64,000 nucleotides of DNA from Bacillus sp. NP157. Its GTDB lineage: Bacteria > Pseudomonadota > Gammaproteobacteria > Xanthomonadales > Rhodanobacteraceae. The position numbers and the translations under genes are program-made. Within the stretch, counting starts at the first letter, position 1, and each line of letters begins with the position of its first letter. The stretch is from assembly GCA_018889975.1 (NCBI GenBank), contig CP076546.1, positions 1,798,001 to 1,862,000 of the forward strand. Direction: 5' to 3'. This document shows positions 17,950 through 25,706 of this stretch, in pieces. The notes beneath the pieces were generated by a model. It saw nothing but the letters and a program-made list of their open reading frames with translations, did not search any database and was not told where the DNA came from.

Positions 17950-18097
17950 GGCAACCAGCGTCGGAGGGGCGGGCGGCCAGCGTAGTGGGGCCTCGATGGT
18001 GCATGGCCCACGTCCCGCCGTCAGCCTTCTGCGCGGTTGCGTGTAGGAATAAACCTAGTCGTTCGTTCGACTCGTTGCGCTGCGCGTAACGACAGCC

Positions 18098-18739
18098 TCA
18101 GTCTGTGTTGCTACGGAAACGGCTGCGATCGCGCCCGGACCCATTGTTGTTGCCGCCATTGCCCGAGGAAGGGCGCGAGGGCGCGCCTGAATTCGACGGC
18201 GGCGCCGGCCGGTTGCCGTGCCAGCCACCGGACGGCGGCGAAGGGCGATCACCGCCGTGCCAGCCACCCTGGGATGGCGACGGCCGATCGCCGCCATGCC
18301 AGCCGCCCGGAGGCGGATTGCCCGGCCGGCCTGGACCGTGATCGTGGTCGCGGTCGTCGCCGCGCGACCAGCCGCCCGGCGGCCGCCCGTTGCCATCGTG
18401 CGGAGGCCCACCGTGCCATCCGCCCGGCGGTGGACGGACATGGCCATCGCGGTCGCGGTAATAACCATCCCGGCCGCGGTAGTACCCATCGCGGTAGCGA
18501 ATCGTCGTCACCGGGCCGCCGTAATAGCAGCAGCCGGGGCCATAGTCGTAGTAGCGATAGCCCGGATCGTCGTAGTAACCGACGCCGCCACCCACCACGG
18601 TGGTCGTCGTCTGCTCCGTGCCGTAATAGGCGTCGGCGCCCGAGCCGTTGCGCACGTATCCGTAGTCCGGATCGTAGTAACACCCGGCAAGGGCCAGACA
18701 CGCGGGCAAGGCTAGAACAGACAGCGACAGACGGCGCAT
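18098..18739 (-). CDS. Glycine/tryptophan-repeat lipoprotein, unknown function
   Basis: The 213-residue product starts with a lipoprotein signal peptide and lipobox (LALAGC at residues 15-20). A Tyr/Gly/Asp-rich middle follows (YYDDPGYRYYDYGPGCCYYGG), then a C-terminal half of imperfect repeats built on PPGGWHGGDRPSP with Asn/Gly/Ser-rich ends. It is low in complexity and extremely polar, so probably disordered at the cell surface or in the periplasm. No catalytic motif is visible. I do not recognise the family. Confidence 0.75.
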   Translation of the reverse strand: MRRLSLSVLALPACLALAGCYYDPDYGYVRNGSGADAYYGTEQTTTTVVGGGVGYYDDPGYRYYDYGPGCCYYGGPVTTIRYRDGYYRGRDGYYRDRDGHVRPPPGGWHGGPPHDGNGRPPGGWSRGDDRDHDHGPGRPGNPPPGGWHGGDRPSPSQGGWHGGDRPSPPSGGWHGNRPAPPSNSGAPSRPSSGNGGNNNGSGRDRSRFRSNTD

Positions 18740-18796
18740 GACGACCTCACGAGTTGACGATTCCTACACTGCGCTGGGTTCGTTGAACGCGCGCTA

Positions 18797-18826
18797 AAAA
18801 AGAAAGGGCCGCGAAAGCGGCCCTTT
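18797..18826 (-). terminator. Intrinsic terminator of the histone-like gene
   Basis: On the minus strand a 10-bp stem AAAGGGCCGC/GCGGCCCTTT with a TTTC loop is followed by TCTTTTTT. It lies 21 nt past the stop of the Lys/Ala-rich protein gene. Confidence 0.88.
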
Positions 18827-18846
18827 CCCTTCGTTCAGGCGAGATC

Positions 18847-19776
18847 TCAGCCCTTGTTCTTCTGCTGGTCACCACGCTCATGCGCGCTGTTGGCGTAGCT
18901 GGCTTCCGGCGACGGGACCTTGGGTGCCTCCGTCTCGTTCGCCTGCGTACCGGGGTTGCCATTGCGATCACCGGTCGGCCAGGACGGCGGCTGGCGATCG
19001 CGCTCCTTCTTGGCATCGAGCAGCGCCTGGATGTGTGCTACCGCCTCTTCCTGGGTGATGTGCTGTACCGGCTCATCGGCCGCCGGCTTGGGTGCGGGAC
19101 GCGGACGCGCGGCCTTGCGGGGCGCAGCAGGCGTGGAAGCAGCGGACGTCGGCGCGGCGGCCTTGCGTGCAGGCGCCTTGGAAACCACGGTCTTCTTCGC
19201 TACGGCCGGCTTTGCCGACGGCTTCGGCGCGACCGGTTTCTGCGCTACCGGCTTCCTGGTCGCCGCGGTCTTCGCGGGTGACTTGGTTGCGACCGGTTTC
19301 GCAGCGACCTTCCGGGCCGGCGCTTTCTTCGCGGGAGCCCTGCTCGCGGCGACCTTGCGGGACGGAGCCTTCTTCGCCGTGACCTTCTTCGCCGTGACCT
19401 TCTTCGTCGCGACCTTTTTTGCCGCCGACTTCTTCACGGTCGATTTCTTCGCGGACACCTTTTTCGCAACCGACTTGCGGGCCGGCGAGGTCTTCGCGAC
19501 GGCCTTGCGTGGTGCGGCAGCCTTCCGCGCCGAGGTCTTCTTCGCGGCCTTCTTGACGGCGACCTTGCGAGCCGGCGCCTTCTTGACGGCGGCCTTGCGT
19601 GCGGTCTTCTTAGCCGCCGCCTTGCGGGCCGGGGACTTCTTCACCGCCTTCTTCGTGGCGGGGCGCGCGACCTTGCTTGCCACCTTCTTGGTGGCAGCCT
19701 TTTTCACAGCGGACTTTTTGGTGGCCGTCTTCTTCGCCGTGGACTTCTTCGCGGCAGACTTACGGGTCGTTGCCAT
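18847..19776 (-). CDS. AlgP-like, histone H1-like Lys/Ala-rich protein
   Basis: The 309-residue protein is made largely of KAAAKK, KKVAAKK and PARK type repeats over residues 1-220, resembling eukaryotic H1 tails and Pseudomonas AlgP. The C-terminal segment is more ordered (EPVQHITQEEAVAHIQALLDAKKERDRQPPSWP). Such proteins bind DNA non-specifically and affect nucleoid packing or alginate gene expression. I chose ATG 19776 because GGAGGAATGAGCGC precedes it and the KAAK repeats begin there. The repeat number is likely to vary between strains. A clear terminator follows. Confidence 0.85.
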   Translation of the reverse strand: MATTRKSAAKKSTAKKTATKKSAVKKAATKKVASKVARPATKKAVKKSPARKAAAKKTARKAAVKKAPARKVAVKKAAKKTSARKAAAPRKAVAKTSPARKSVAKKVSAKKSTVKKSAAKKVATKKVTAKKVTAKKAPSRKVAASRAPAKKAPARKVAAKPVATKSPAKTAATRKPVAQKPVAPKPSAKPAVAKKTVVSKAPARKAAAPTSAASTPAAPRKAARPRPAPKPAADEPVQHITQEEAVAHIQALLDAKKERDRQPPSWPTGDRNGNPGTQANETEAPKVPSPEASYANSAHERGDQQKNKG

Positions 19777-19939
19777 GCGCTCATTCCTCCTGCGGTAGTT
19801 GCCGACGCGAACCACCCCTACGGGGGAAACCCGCGTGCATGCCGGATGATCGGGATCGATCCACACTTCCGGTCGCTTGCATGATCTAACAGCTGTCGTC
19901 CGAAGTCACATCTATTTGTAGGGAAAGTTCAGCTACGCA

Positions 19940-20548
19940 TCACAAACCCCGGGGCTGGGAGATGGCATTGAGGAAGTGAGGGATGACATCCGGGCGCAGC
20001 ACGATGGTGAAGATCACGCCGTAAAGTGCGCCCCACAGGTGGGCGCCATGGTTCACGTTATCGCCGCCGCGACGGTCCATGTAGATCGAATAGGCGACGA
20101 ACAGGATCGCGTAGACGATCGCAGGCATGGGGATCACGATGACGTAGATCTGCTGCCAGGGCGCGAGCAGGATGAAGGCGAAGAGCACCGCCGACACCGC
20201 ACCGGACGCGCCGAGGCTCGTGTAACCGGCGTTTTTCCGATTCTTGATGTAGGTCGGCAGGATCGAGCACAGCAGGCCACCGATGTAGAAGGTGACGAAG
20301 CCCAGCGGCCCCATCGACGAGGTGTACAGCCCCTCGATCGAGCGCCCGAAGAAGTACAGGGTGAACATGTTGAAGAACAGGTGGCCGAAATCCGCGTGGA
20401 CCAGGCCGTAGCTGACCAGGCGGTAGTACTCGCGGCTGCGGTTGATCGCGGGAGGCCACAGCACCAGGTCATCCATGAGGCGACGGTTCTGCAGGGCGAT
20501 GAACGAGACCACACAGGTCACGAGGATGATGAGGATCGTGGTGATCAT
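19940..20548 (-). CDS. Rhomboid-family intramembrane serine protease
   Basis: The 202-residue protein has six hydrophobic helices. The rhomboid signature HADFGHLFFNMFTLYFFG provides the HxxxN of helix 2. The catalytic serine is in GASGAVSAVLF, and the partner histidine is in NHGAHLWGALYG. The active-site set is therefore complete. Rhomboids cleave single-pass membrane proteins within the bilayer; the substrate here is unknown. The gene is monocistronic. The ATG at 20548 gives a first helix directly at the N-terminus. Confidence 0.93.
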   Translation of the reverse strand: MITTILIILVTCVVSFIALQNRRLMDDLVLWPPAINRSREYYRLVSYGLVHADFGHLFFNMFTLYFFGRSIEGLYTSSMGPLGFVTFYIGGLLCSILPTYIKNRKNAGYTSLGASGAVSAVLFAFILLAPWQQIYVIVIPMPAIVYAILFVAYSIYMDRRGGDNVNHGAHLWGALYGVIFTIVLRPDVIPHFLNAISQPRGL

Positions 20549-20676
20549 GCGCGGGGCAACGTTCCAGGTAACAACAGGCCAACGCGCATCTTGGCCGTAT
20601 CCCCGGGCCTTGTGAACCCCGCTGCCGGCTCGGGATCGCTATCATTCATGACTCCCCCCTGCCCCAAGCCAAGCCC

Positions 20677-21552
20677 ATGCCTGCCATTCGCTACAAGCAA
20701 CTCGACGTCTTCGCCGCCCGCCACGGCGGTGGCAACCCACTCGGCGTGGTGATCGATGCCGAGGGCTGGTCGGACGAACGCATGCAGCGCTTCGCCCACT
20801 GGACCAACCTTGTCGAGACCACGTTCCTGCTGCCCGCGCGCGCCGAAGGCGCGAACTATCGGGCGCGTATCTTCACGCCCAGCAAGGAAATTCCGTTCGC
20901 CGGCCATCCCACCATCGGCAGTGCCCACGCGGCGTTGGACGCCGGCCTCATCACCCCCGATGCCGCTGGCGTGGTCTGGCAGGAATGCGGCGCCGGCGTG
21001 CTGCCGATCCTGGTCGAAGGCCAGGGCGTGGAGCGCGAGCTGTTCGTGCAATCGCCCAAGGCGCGGGTCGTCGGTGACGCCTCGAAGGGCGGCGAGCGCC
21101 TGTCCGGCGTGCTTTACGGTGTGCAGCTGGGTGCCCTTGCGCCGGCCTGCGTGGAAGGCGGCCGCCGCTGGTGGGTCGCCGAGTTCGCGCATGAAGCCGA
21201 CCTGCGCGCCTGGCGCCCCGACCATGCCGCGATCCGCGCCCTGGCCGTCGGCACCGACACGCTCGGCCTGTGCATCTTCGCCCGGTCGGCGGAGGGCCTG
21301 GCCGTCCGCGCATTCCCGGCCGGCGTCGGCATCGTCGAAGACCCCGCCTCCGGCGCCGCAAACGGCCTGATCGCCGCCTACGTGGCCACGCACGACGCGG
21401 CCGGCCCGCTGGCCGGTGGCTACGTGGTGAGCCAGGGCCGCGAGGTCGGGCACGATGCGCGGATCATCATCCGCATCGATGGCGAACACGTCTGGGTCGG
21501 TGGCCGCACCAACACCATCATCGACGGCAGCGTGGACTGGCGCGACGCCTGA
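20677..21552 (+). CDS. PhzF-family isomerase/epimerase
   Basis: The 291-residue protein has the two-lobed PhzF fold. Its hallmarks are LDVFAARHGGGNPLGVV, the catalytic Glu in NLVETTFLLPA, the TPSKEIPFAGHPTIGSAHA loop and the C-terminal EDPASGAANGLIAAYV. PhzF enzymes isomerise amino-acid-like substrates; only a minority make phenazines, and no phz genes are nearby. The Met at 20677 fits the family N-terminus (MPAIRYKQLDVF). The gene converges with the amidinotransferase gene that follows 15 nt away. Confidence 0.92.
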   Translation: MPAIRYKQLDVFAARHGGGNPLGVVIDAEGWSDERMQRFAHWTNLVETTFLLPARAEGANYRARIFTPSKEIPFAGHPTIGSAHAALDAGLITPDAAGVVWQECGAGVLPILVEGQGVERELFVQSPKARVVGDASKGGERLSGVLYGVQLGALAPACVEGGRRWWVAEFAHEADLRAWRPDHAAIRALAVGTDTLGLCIFARSAEGLAVRAFPAGVGIVEDPASGAANGLIAAYVATHDAAGPLAGGYVVSQGREVGHDARIIIRIDGEHVWVGGRTNTIIDGSVDWRDA

Positions 21553-21567
21553 CGCATCCGCCAGCAC

Positions 21568-22422
21568 TCAGGCGCCGGTCGCTTCGTCCAGCCGCAGGGT
21601 GAGGCACTTCGCGGCGCCGCCGGACTTCATGTATTCGTCCAGCGCGACCTCGATGACCATGAAACCCGCACCCTCAAGGCGCGAGCGCAAACCGGCGCTC
21701 GCGCGGTTGAGGATCACCACTCGCCCCAGGTTCACCGCGTTGCAGGCGAACTCGATCGCATCATGCTCGTCCACGGCGATACGCTCGGCGGGTGCCACGT
21801 GGCGTTCGATCACGGCCAGCGACGCCGCATCGAACGCGGCCGGGAAATACAGGGTGTAACCGTTCGCCAACGGGCAGAAGCACGTGTCGAGATGGTAGAA
21901 CCGCGGGTCGGCGAGCTTCAGCGACAACACCTCGACGTCCAGCTGGCGCGCCAGCGCCGGCGCGGCTTCCGCGTCGGAGCGATGGCCATGGCCCATCCAC
22001 AGGCGCCGGCTGGTGCCGCGATCGAACAAGGCATCGCCGGCGCCCTCGAAATAGATGCCTTCGGGCAATTCGACGATGTCGAAGCCGTGCCGGGTGAACC
22101 ACGCATGGTTATGCGGCTCTTCTCCCTTGCGCTCGTCATAGCGGAAGCGGCTGGGGACGAAGGAGTTGCCGAAAACGAGGCCGGCATTGGCGGCGAAGGT
22201 CATGTCCGGCTGGCCTTCGGCCGGCGGCTGGATCACGACGTCGGCATGGCGGGCGACCGTTTCGCGCAGCGCGTCCCACTGCCGGTGGGAACGCTCGCTG
22301 CTGGTGTCGTGGACGTGGCCGGTCATCCATGGATTGATGACGTAGCTGACCTCGAAGTAGGTCGGGGCGCACATCAGGACGCGGGGCACCGTGCGCTCGA
22401 AGGTCGGGGTCGTCTCTGCCAT
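21568..22422 (-). CDS. Amidinotransferase/dimethylarginine dimethylaminohydrolase-family enzyme
   Basis: This 284-residue pentein-fold enzyme shows PDMTFAANAGLVFGN (substrate acid residues), YFEGAGDALFD, the catalytic His in FYHLDTCFCPL, and the C-terminal nucleophile Cys in KSGGAAKCLTLRL. The family includes DDAH and arginine or ornithine-type amidinohydrolases. The exact guanidine substrate cannot be read from the motifs. The length is normal and all three catalytic positions are present. Confidence 0.9.
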   Translation of the reverse strand: MAETTPTFERTVPRVLMCAPTYFEVSYVINPWMTGHVHDTSSERSHRQWDALRETVARHADVVIQPPAEGQPDMTFAANAGLVFGNSFVPSRFRYDERKGEEPHNHAWFTRHGFDIVELPEGIYFEGAGDALFDRGTSRRLWMGHGHRSDAEAAPALARQLDVEVLSLKLADPRFYHLDTCFCPLANGYTLYFPAAFDAASLAVIERHVAPAERIAVDEHDAIEFACNAVNLGRVVILNRASAGLRSRLEGAGFMVIEVALDEYMKSGGAAKCLTLRLDEATGA

Positions 22423-22484
22423 GGGCGCCTTTTGCCGGGATGGGGGAACGAGCCCCCATCATGGCAGAAACGGCGCGGGACCCG

Positions 22485-22766
22485 TCAATGCAGGCCGTTG
22501 CAGATCGTGCTGACCGATTCCGACGAGAAGTGCAGTTCTTTGAGTGCTTCGCGAAGGGCGTCGCGGGAATTGGCTTCGCTTTCGACCTGTTCGCCGACGC
22601 TGGCGGGCGAGACGTGGACGAAGGTGTGGCCGTCCTGGTAGGCGATGCCTTCGTCGTGAACGGTCTGCTTGGTGAGCACCTTGTAGGTCCCATCGTTGGA
22701 TTCGCGTACGGTGACGGCACGGCCTTCGTGTTGGCCTTCGTACACAGTTTTCCAGCTTGCGGTCAT
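22485..22766 (-). CDS. Small protein of unknown function, 93 aa
   Basis: The frame encodes an ordinary soluble composition (MTASWKTVYEGQHEGRAVTVRESNDGTYKV to VSTICNGLH). Its beta-rich N-terminal half (about residues 5-52) resembles a small single-sheet domain, and a helix follows (SRDALREALKELHF). Codon use fits the neighbours, and it fills the gap upstream of the amidinotransferase on the same strand. I do not recognise a family. The Shine-Dalgarno site is weak (CAGGG). Confidence 0.65.
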   Translation of the reverse strand: MTASWKTVYEGQHEGRAVTVRESNDGTYKVLTKQTVHDEGIAYQDGHTFVHVSPASVGEQVESEANSRDALREALKELHFSSESVSTICNGLH

Positions 22767-22905
22767 GGTGTAGCCCTGGGATGCCGCACGTTATCGTGCT
22801 CTCCGATTGTGGCCTACCTCCGGGCTAACCGATTGTGAAGGCGTGCTTCGCGCGGGGCACTGCGCCTGCGCGCAGCGCAGCGCTCGGGCGTGGTCGCAGG
22901 ACCAG

Positions 22906-23040
22906 CCCTGGGCGCCCACCCTCGCTGCTCAGACAGGTCCTCCGCGCTCGACAGGGTTGGCCGCAGCCGCGGCCCATGTATTTAATCGGCCTACGGCCGC
23001 TCGCTTGTGCGGAACTCGCCTCGAGGGTGGGCGCCCAGGG
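22906..23040 (-). repeat. Dispersed structured repeat, type B copy 1, with perfect terminal inverted repeats
   Basis: The arms are CCCTGGGCGCCCACCCTCG (22906-22924) and its exact reverse complement (23022-23040); CAG/CTG outside them extends the match to 22 bp. Compared with the arms at 3802-4036 two positions differ, and both differ in a base-paired way. The interior, read on the minus strand, contains GCGGCCGTAGGCC and the GGCCGC/GCGGCC hairpin, then GTCTGAGCAGCGAGGG, shared with the copies at 27600 and 3.8 kb. No gene is supported between 22767 and 23321. Confidence 0.85.
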
Positions 23041-23110
23041 CTGTTCTTGCAGCCCGCGCGCGACATGCGGGAAATCGGCCTGGGGCCTGGCCCGACTTCT
23101 ACGTGTTGTT

Positions 23111-23270
23111 GTAGGAGCGCGCCTGCGCGCGAATGGCCAACAGTGCGTAGATGATGGAACTCGATCCGCAGACCCGTACAAACGCCTTTGACTCATATCG
23201 ACGTGGTGATTCTGGGCGCTGGTACCTGCTGTGTTTAGGCAATCCCATTCGCGCGCACGCGCGCTCCTAC
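23111..23270. repeat. REP inverted pair upstream of the IS110 element
   Basis: A plus-strand REP (23111-23132) and an inverted copy with one change, A for G at the loop (23249-23270), frame a 116-nt spacer with no recognisable feature. Confidence 0.88.
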
Positions 23271-23334
23271 AAGTGCGGGAAAGCCTGCCCGCGGCCTAGC
23301 CTGACGAAGCGGCTTTCGTAGCAACTGTGTCCCG

Positions 23335-24261
23335 TCAGCCCATCGCAGCCAGCTCGTCCCGCATCCGGGCGTTGAGGATGACGATCAGCTTGTGCATGAC
23401 GGCGATCAGGGCGACGCGCTTTAGCTTTCCGCGGGTCACCAGGCCCTCGTAATACGGCTTCAGGATCGGATCATGGCGACTCGCCGACAGGGCCGACATG
23501 TAGAGCATCGCCCGGGGCCTGGAGCGTCCGCCCCAGGTCGATTGCTTGCCACGGAAGACGCCACTGTCGCAGTTGATCGGCGCTACGCCGACGAGACTGG
23601 CGATTTGTTTACGACCGAGATGGCCCAGTTCGGGCAGGTCACAGATCATCGACGCGACCATGCCCGGCCCGACGCCTTTCATCGTGGCGGCAACCCTTGC
23701 TTGCGGCGTGTCCTTGATCAGCCGGCCGATCACCGCATCGATCCGGCGTAGCGCGTTTTCCAGGTAGTCGATGTGCGCCTCGAGATCCTCGCGCAGGGTC
23801 TTGTCGACGACCTGGCGGCGGCGCTGTTTTTCCGCCGTGAGATTCTGGACCAGATGATCGCGCCGGGCCTTGTACTGCTGCAGCGTGGCCATTTCTTCGC
23901 TCGGCGGCTGGAACGGCACCAGCTCCATCACGCTGGCCATGTGGGCCAGAACGCGGGCGTCGATCCGGTCCGTCTTGGCCAGTTGGCTCTTGGAGCGGGC
24001 GAAATAGCGGACCAGGCGCGGGTTGATCCGGCGCACTGGCAGGCCGGCGGCGTGCAGCGCCGCGAGGGCGCTTTTCTCGTATCCACCCGTCGCTTCCAAT
24101 ACGACCTGGGCCGGATGGTGGGGCGCCAACCACGCCGCCAGGGCTTCCCAGCCGGCAGCCCCGTTGGCGAATCGTTGGGTCTCGCGGTGGTTGAACACCG
24201 CCACGTCCAGATGGGCCTTGCTGACGTCCACACCTGCACCGATGCCGATCATGCCAATCAT
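23335..24261 (-). CDS. IS110-family transposase (bridge recombinase)
   Basis: The 308-residue protein has an N-terminal RuvC-like DEDD domain. The first Asp is in IGAGVDVSKAHLDVAVF, the Glu in VVLEATGGYEKSAL, and the Asp pair in AKTDRIDARVLAHMA. A coiled middle (about residues 120-200) leads to the C-terminal Tnp domain (VGVAPINCDSGVFRGKQSTWGG), whose Ser is the expected nucleophile. All catalytic positions are present, so it appears active. I chose ATG 24261; ATG 24252 is also possible. The longer upstream frame is the guide RNA region and lacks conserved protein features. Confidence 0.95.
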   Translation of the reverse strand: MIGMIGIGAGVDVSKAHLDVAVFNHRETQRFANGAAGWEALAAWLAPHHPAQVVLEATGGYEKSALAALHAAGLPVRRINPRLVRYFARSKSQLAKTDRIDARVLAHMASVMELVPFQPPSEEMATLQQYKARRDHLVQNLTAEKQRRRQVVDKTLREDLEAHIDYLENALRRIDAVIGRLIKDTPQARVAATMKGVGPGMVASMICDLPELGHLGRKQIASLVGVAPINCDSGVFRGKQSTWGGRSRPRAMLYMSALSASRHDPILKPYYEGLVTRGKLKRVALIAVMHKLIVILNARMRDELAAMG

Positions 24262-24299
24262 GGCGATCTCCGCTAGCCTAGGAGTGTCGAGAGCCCTTC

Positions 24300-24445
24300 T
24301 CGCGTAGCCCAGCCTTATTTCCGAGCGCTTACTCGGGCAACTGTTCGGGCGTCTAGCGAAAAGATCCGGCGTGGCGACCCTGCTACGACACGATCGTGCA
24401 GATCCGGGAGCGTAACGGTCGACCACGCCGGCTCTCGGCACCTAC
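24300..24445 (-). ncRNA. Candidate bridge RNA of the IS110 element
   Basis: The transposase leader folds into two internal-loop hairpins. The first (24368-24429) is closed by GGCGTGG/CCACGCC and carries CGCTCC (24407-24412) and TCGTAG (24383-24388). These match the left and right halves of the REP target around CT. The second (24307-24350) is closed by GCCCG/TGGGC with an inner CCGAG/CTCGG hairpin. It carries ACAGTTGC (24337-24344) and AAATAAG (24314-24320), which match the element's own two ends: GCAACTGT at 23321-23328, and CTTATTT read on the minus strand at the right end. Order and layout are those of IS621-type bridge RNAs. The outer ends are approximate. Confidence 0.85.
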
Positions 24446-24469
24446 TTTGGACCGATCGGGACAAATAAG

Positions 24470-24487
24470 GAGCGCGCCTGCGCGCGA
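24470..24487 (+). repeat. Right part of the REP interrupted by the IS
   Basis: GAGCGCGCCTGCGCGCGA continues the GTAG at 23318-23321. The following AATCGAAAGCATGGCGGCG is the same extension that follows the REP at 27569-27590. Confidence 0.88.
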
Positions 24488-24520
24488 ATCGAAAGCATGG
24501 CGGCGTAGCCGCAACTTGTC

Positions 24521-24725
24521 GTGGCGGCGAGGGTGGCAGGCGGAAGAAGCCCGCAGGGGGCCGGCCACGATGGCCGGCCGTTTCTGCCGAGACAGGAGTC
24601 GAGTCAGAAACCGCCGCCCGGCACCCGGTGCGCGGCCGCAGGCCAATAAGGAAACGGGCTGCGGAGCAGCCCCTCCCTGTCGCACGCCAGAACGCTGTCT
24701 GAGCAGCGAGGGTAGGCGCCGAGGG
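24521..24725 (+). repeat. Dispersed structured repeat, type A copy 2
   Basis: This copy is nearly identical to 3831-4036. The internal hairpin here is GTTTCTG (24580-24586) with CAGAAAC (24605-24611), both arms changed together relative to copy 1. The right-end arm CGAGGGTAGGCGCCGAGGG is present, but the left arm is replaced by REP plus GCATGGCGGCGTAGCCGC. The tail to 24785 resembles the tail of the other copies. No gene is supported in 24470-24814. Confidence 0.85.
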
Positions 24726-24814
24726 CTCTTCCCGCCGCAACGCCCGAGCGCCCAGGGCTGGCCCTGCGACCACGCTCGAGCGCCGCGAAGAAGCCGGATC
24801 CCACCAACAGGCGT

Positions 24815-25693
24815 TCAGTCGGTGAGGTGGGCTCGGGCGGCGGCGACGCGGGCCAGGCCGGCCCAGTCGATGTCGCCGTCACCGCGGCCGAGGGACTCCA
24901 GGAGCGAATCGTGCAGGACGCTGGCGACCGGCATCGGGACACGCTTGCCCTCGGCCGCCGAGCGCGCCAGGCCCACGTCCTTGAAACCCAGGCTGAGCTT
25001 GAAACCGGCAGGCTCGTAACGGTCTTCGGCGATCATGCCGCCATAGATCTTGTACACCGGTGCGGAAAACAGCGTGCCCTGCATCACCTCGAGGAAATCC
25101 TTCGCGGAGACCCCGTGGGCGCGCGTCAGCGCCGATGCCTCGGCCATGCTTTCGATCGCGGCACCGATCAGGAAATTGCCGCCGATCTTCACGATGGTCG
25201 CGCGGATCGGGTCGTCGCCCATCGGCCAGACCTTCGCCGCAAGCAGTTCCAGCAGCGGCTGCACCTTCGCCACCGATTCGGGCTTGCCCGACACCAGCAT
25301 GTTCAGATTGCCGGCGGCGGCGACTTCCGGTCGACCAAAAACCGGCGCCGCCACGAAGCCGATGCCACGCGCCTCATGTGCACGGGCCAGGTCCTCGGCC
25401 AGGGCGACGGAGATCGTCGCGTGGTTCACGTGGATCGCGCCCTTCGGCAACGCCTCGAGCACCTCGCCCAGGATCACCTCGCGTACCGCGGCGTCGTTCG
25501 CCAGCATGTTGTGGACGACTTCCGCGTTCGCCACCGCCTCGGCGGCCGTCGCCGCGACACGCGCGCCCTGCCCCTCCAGCGGCTTCGCCACCGACGCGGT
25601 GCGATTCCACACCGTGACCTCGTGGCCACCCTTCAGCAGATTCGCGGCCATGCCGCTGCCCATGCTGCCCAGACCGATGAAAGCGATACGCAT
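24815..25693 (-). CDS. NAD(P)-dependent 3-hydroxyisobutyrate dehydrogenase-family reductase
   Basis: The 292-residue beta-hydroxyacid dehydrogenase has an N-terminal Rossmann motif MRIAFIGLGSMGSGMAANLLKGGHEVTVWNRT. Its N/R at strand 2 suggests NADP preference. The substrate loop is HVNHATISVALAEDLA (normally DxSTxSP), GRPEVAAAGNLNMLVSG follows, and the catalytic Lys is in IVKIGGNFLIG. The variant substrate loop points to a GLYR/succinic-semialdehyde reductase-like branch rather than true MmsB. I chose ATG 25693 because the Rossmann strand starts there. The gene lies 13 nt after the FAD oxidoreductase gene. Confidence 0.9.
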   Translation of the reverse strand: MRIAFIGLGSMGSGMAANLLKGGHEVTVWNRTASVAKPLEGQGARVAATAAEAVANAEVVHNMLANDAAVREVILGEVLEALPKGAIHVNHATISVALAEDLARAHEARGIGFVAAPVFGRPEVAAAGNLNMLVSGKPESVAKVQPLLELLAAKVWPMGDDPIRATIVKIGGNFLIGAAIESMAEASALTRAHGVSAKDFLEVMQGTLFSAPVYKIYGGMIAEDRYEPAGFKLSLGFKDVGLARSAAEGKRVPMPVASVLHDSLLESLGRGDGDIDWAGLARVAAARAHLTD

Positions 25694-25706
25694 CGCGATG
25701 CTCCTG

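Larger units (their letters stand above)
23322..24469 (-). mobile_element. IS110-family insertion sequence inserted inside a REP, CT core
   Basis: The element spans 1148 bp. A REP half GTAG (23318-23321) ends the left flank, and GAGCGCGCC, the rest of the same REP, resumes at 24470. The dinucleotide AG (CT on the minus strand) occurs at both junctions, 23320-23321 and 24468-24469, as expected for the core of IS110 recombination. Removing one copy restores a perfect GTAGGAGCGCGCC REP. The transposase gene ends 13 nt from the left edge, and a 208-nt leader holds a guide RNA candidate. There are no inverted repeats or longer target duplications, in keeping with the family. Confidence 0.9.

Noticed and set aside
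20610-20645. Promoter TTGTGA...TATCAT before the PhzF gene
   Set aside because: The spacing is 24 nt, too long for a sigma-70 promoter.
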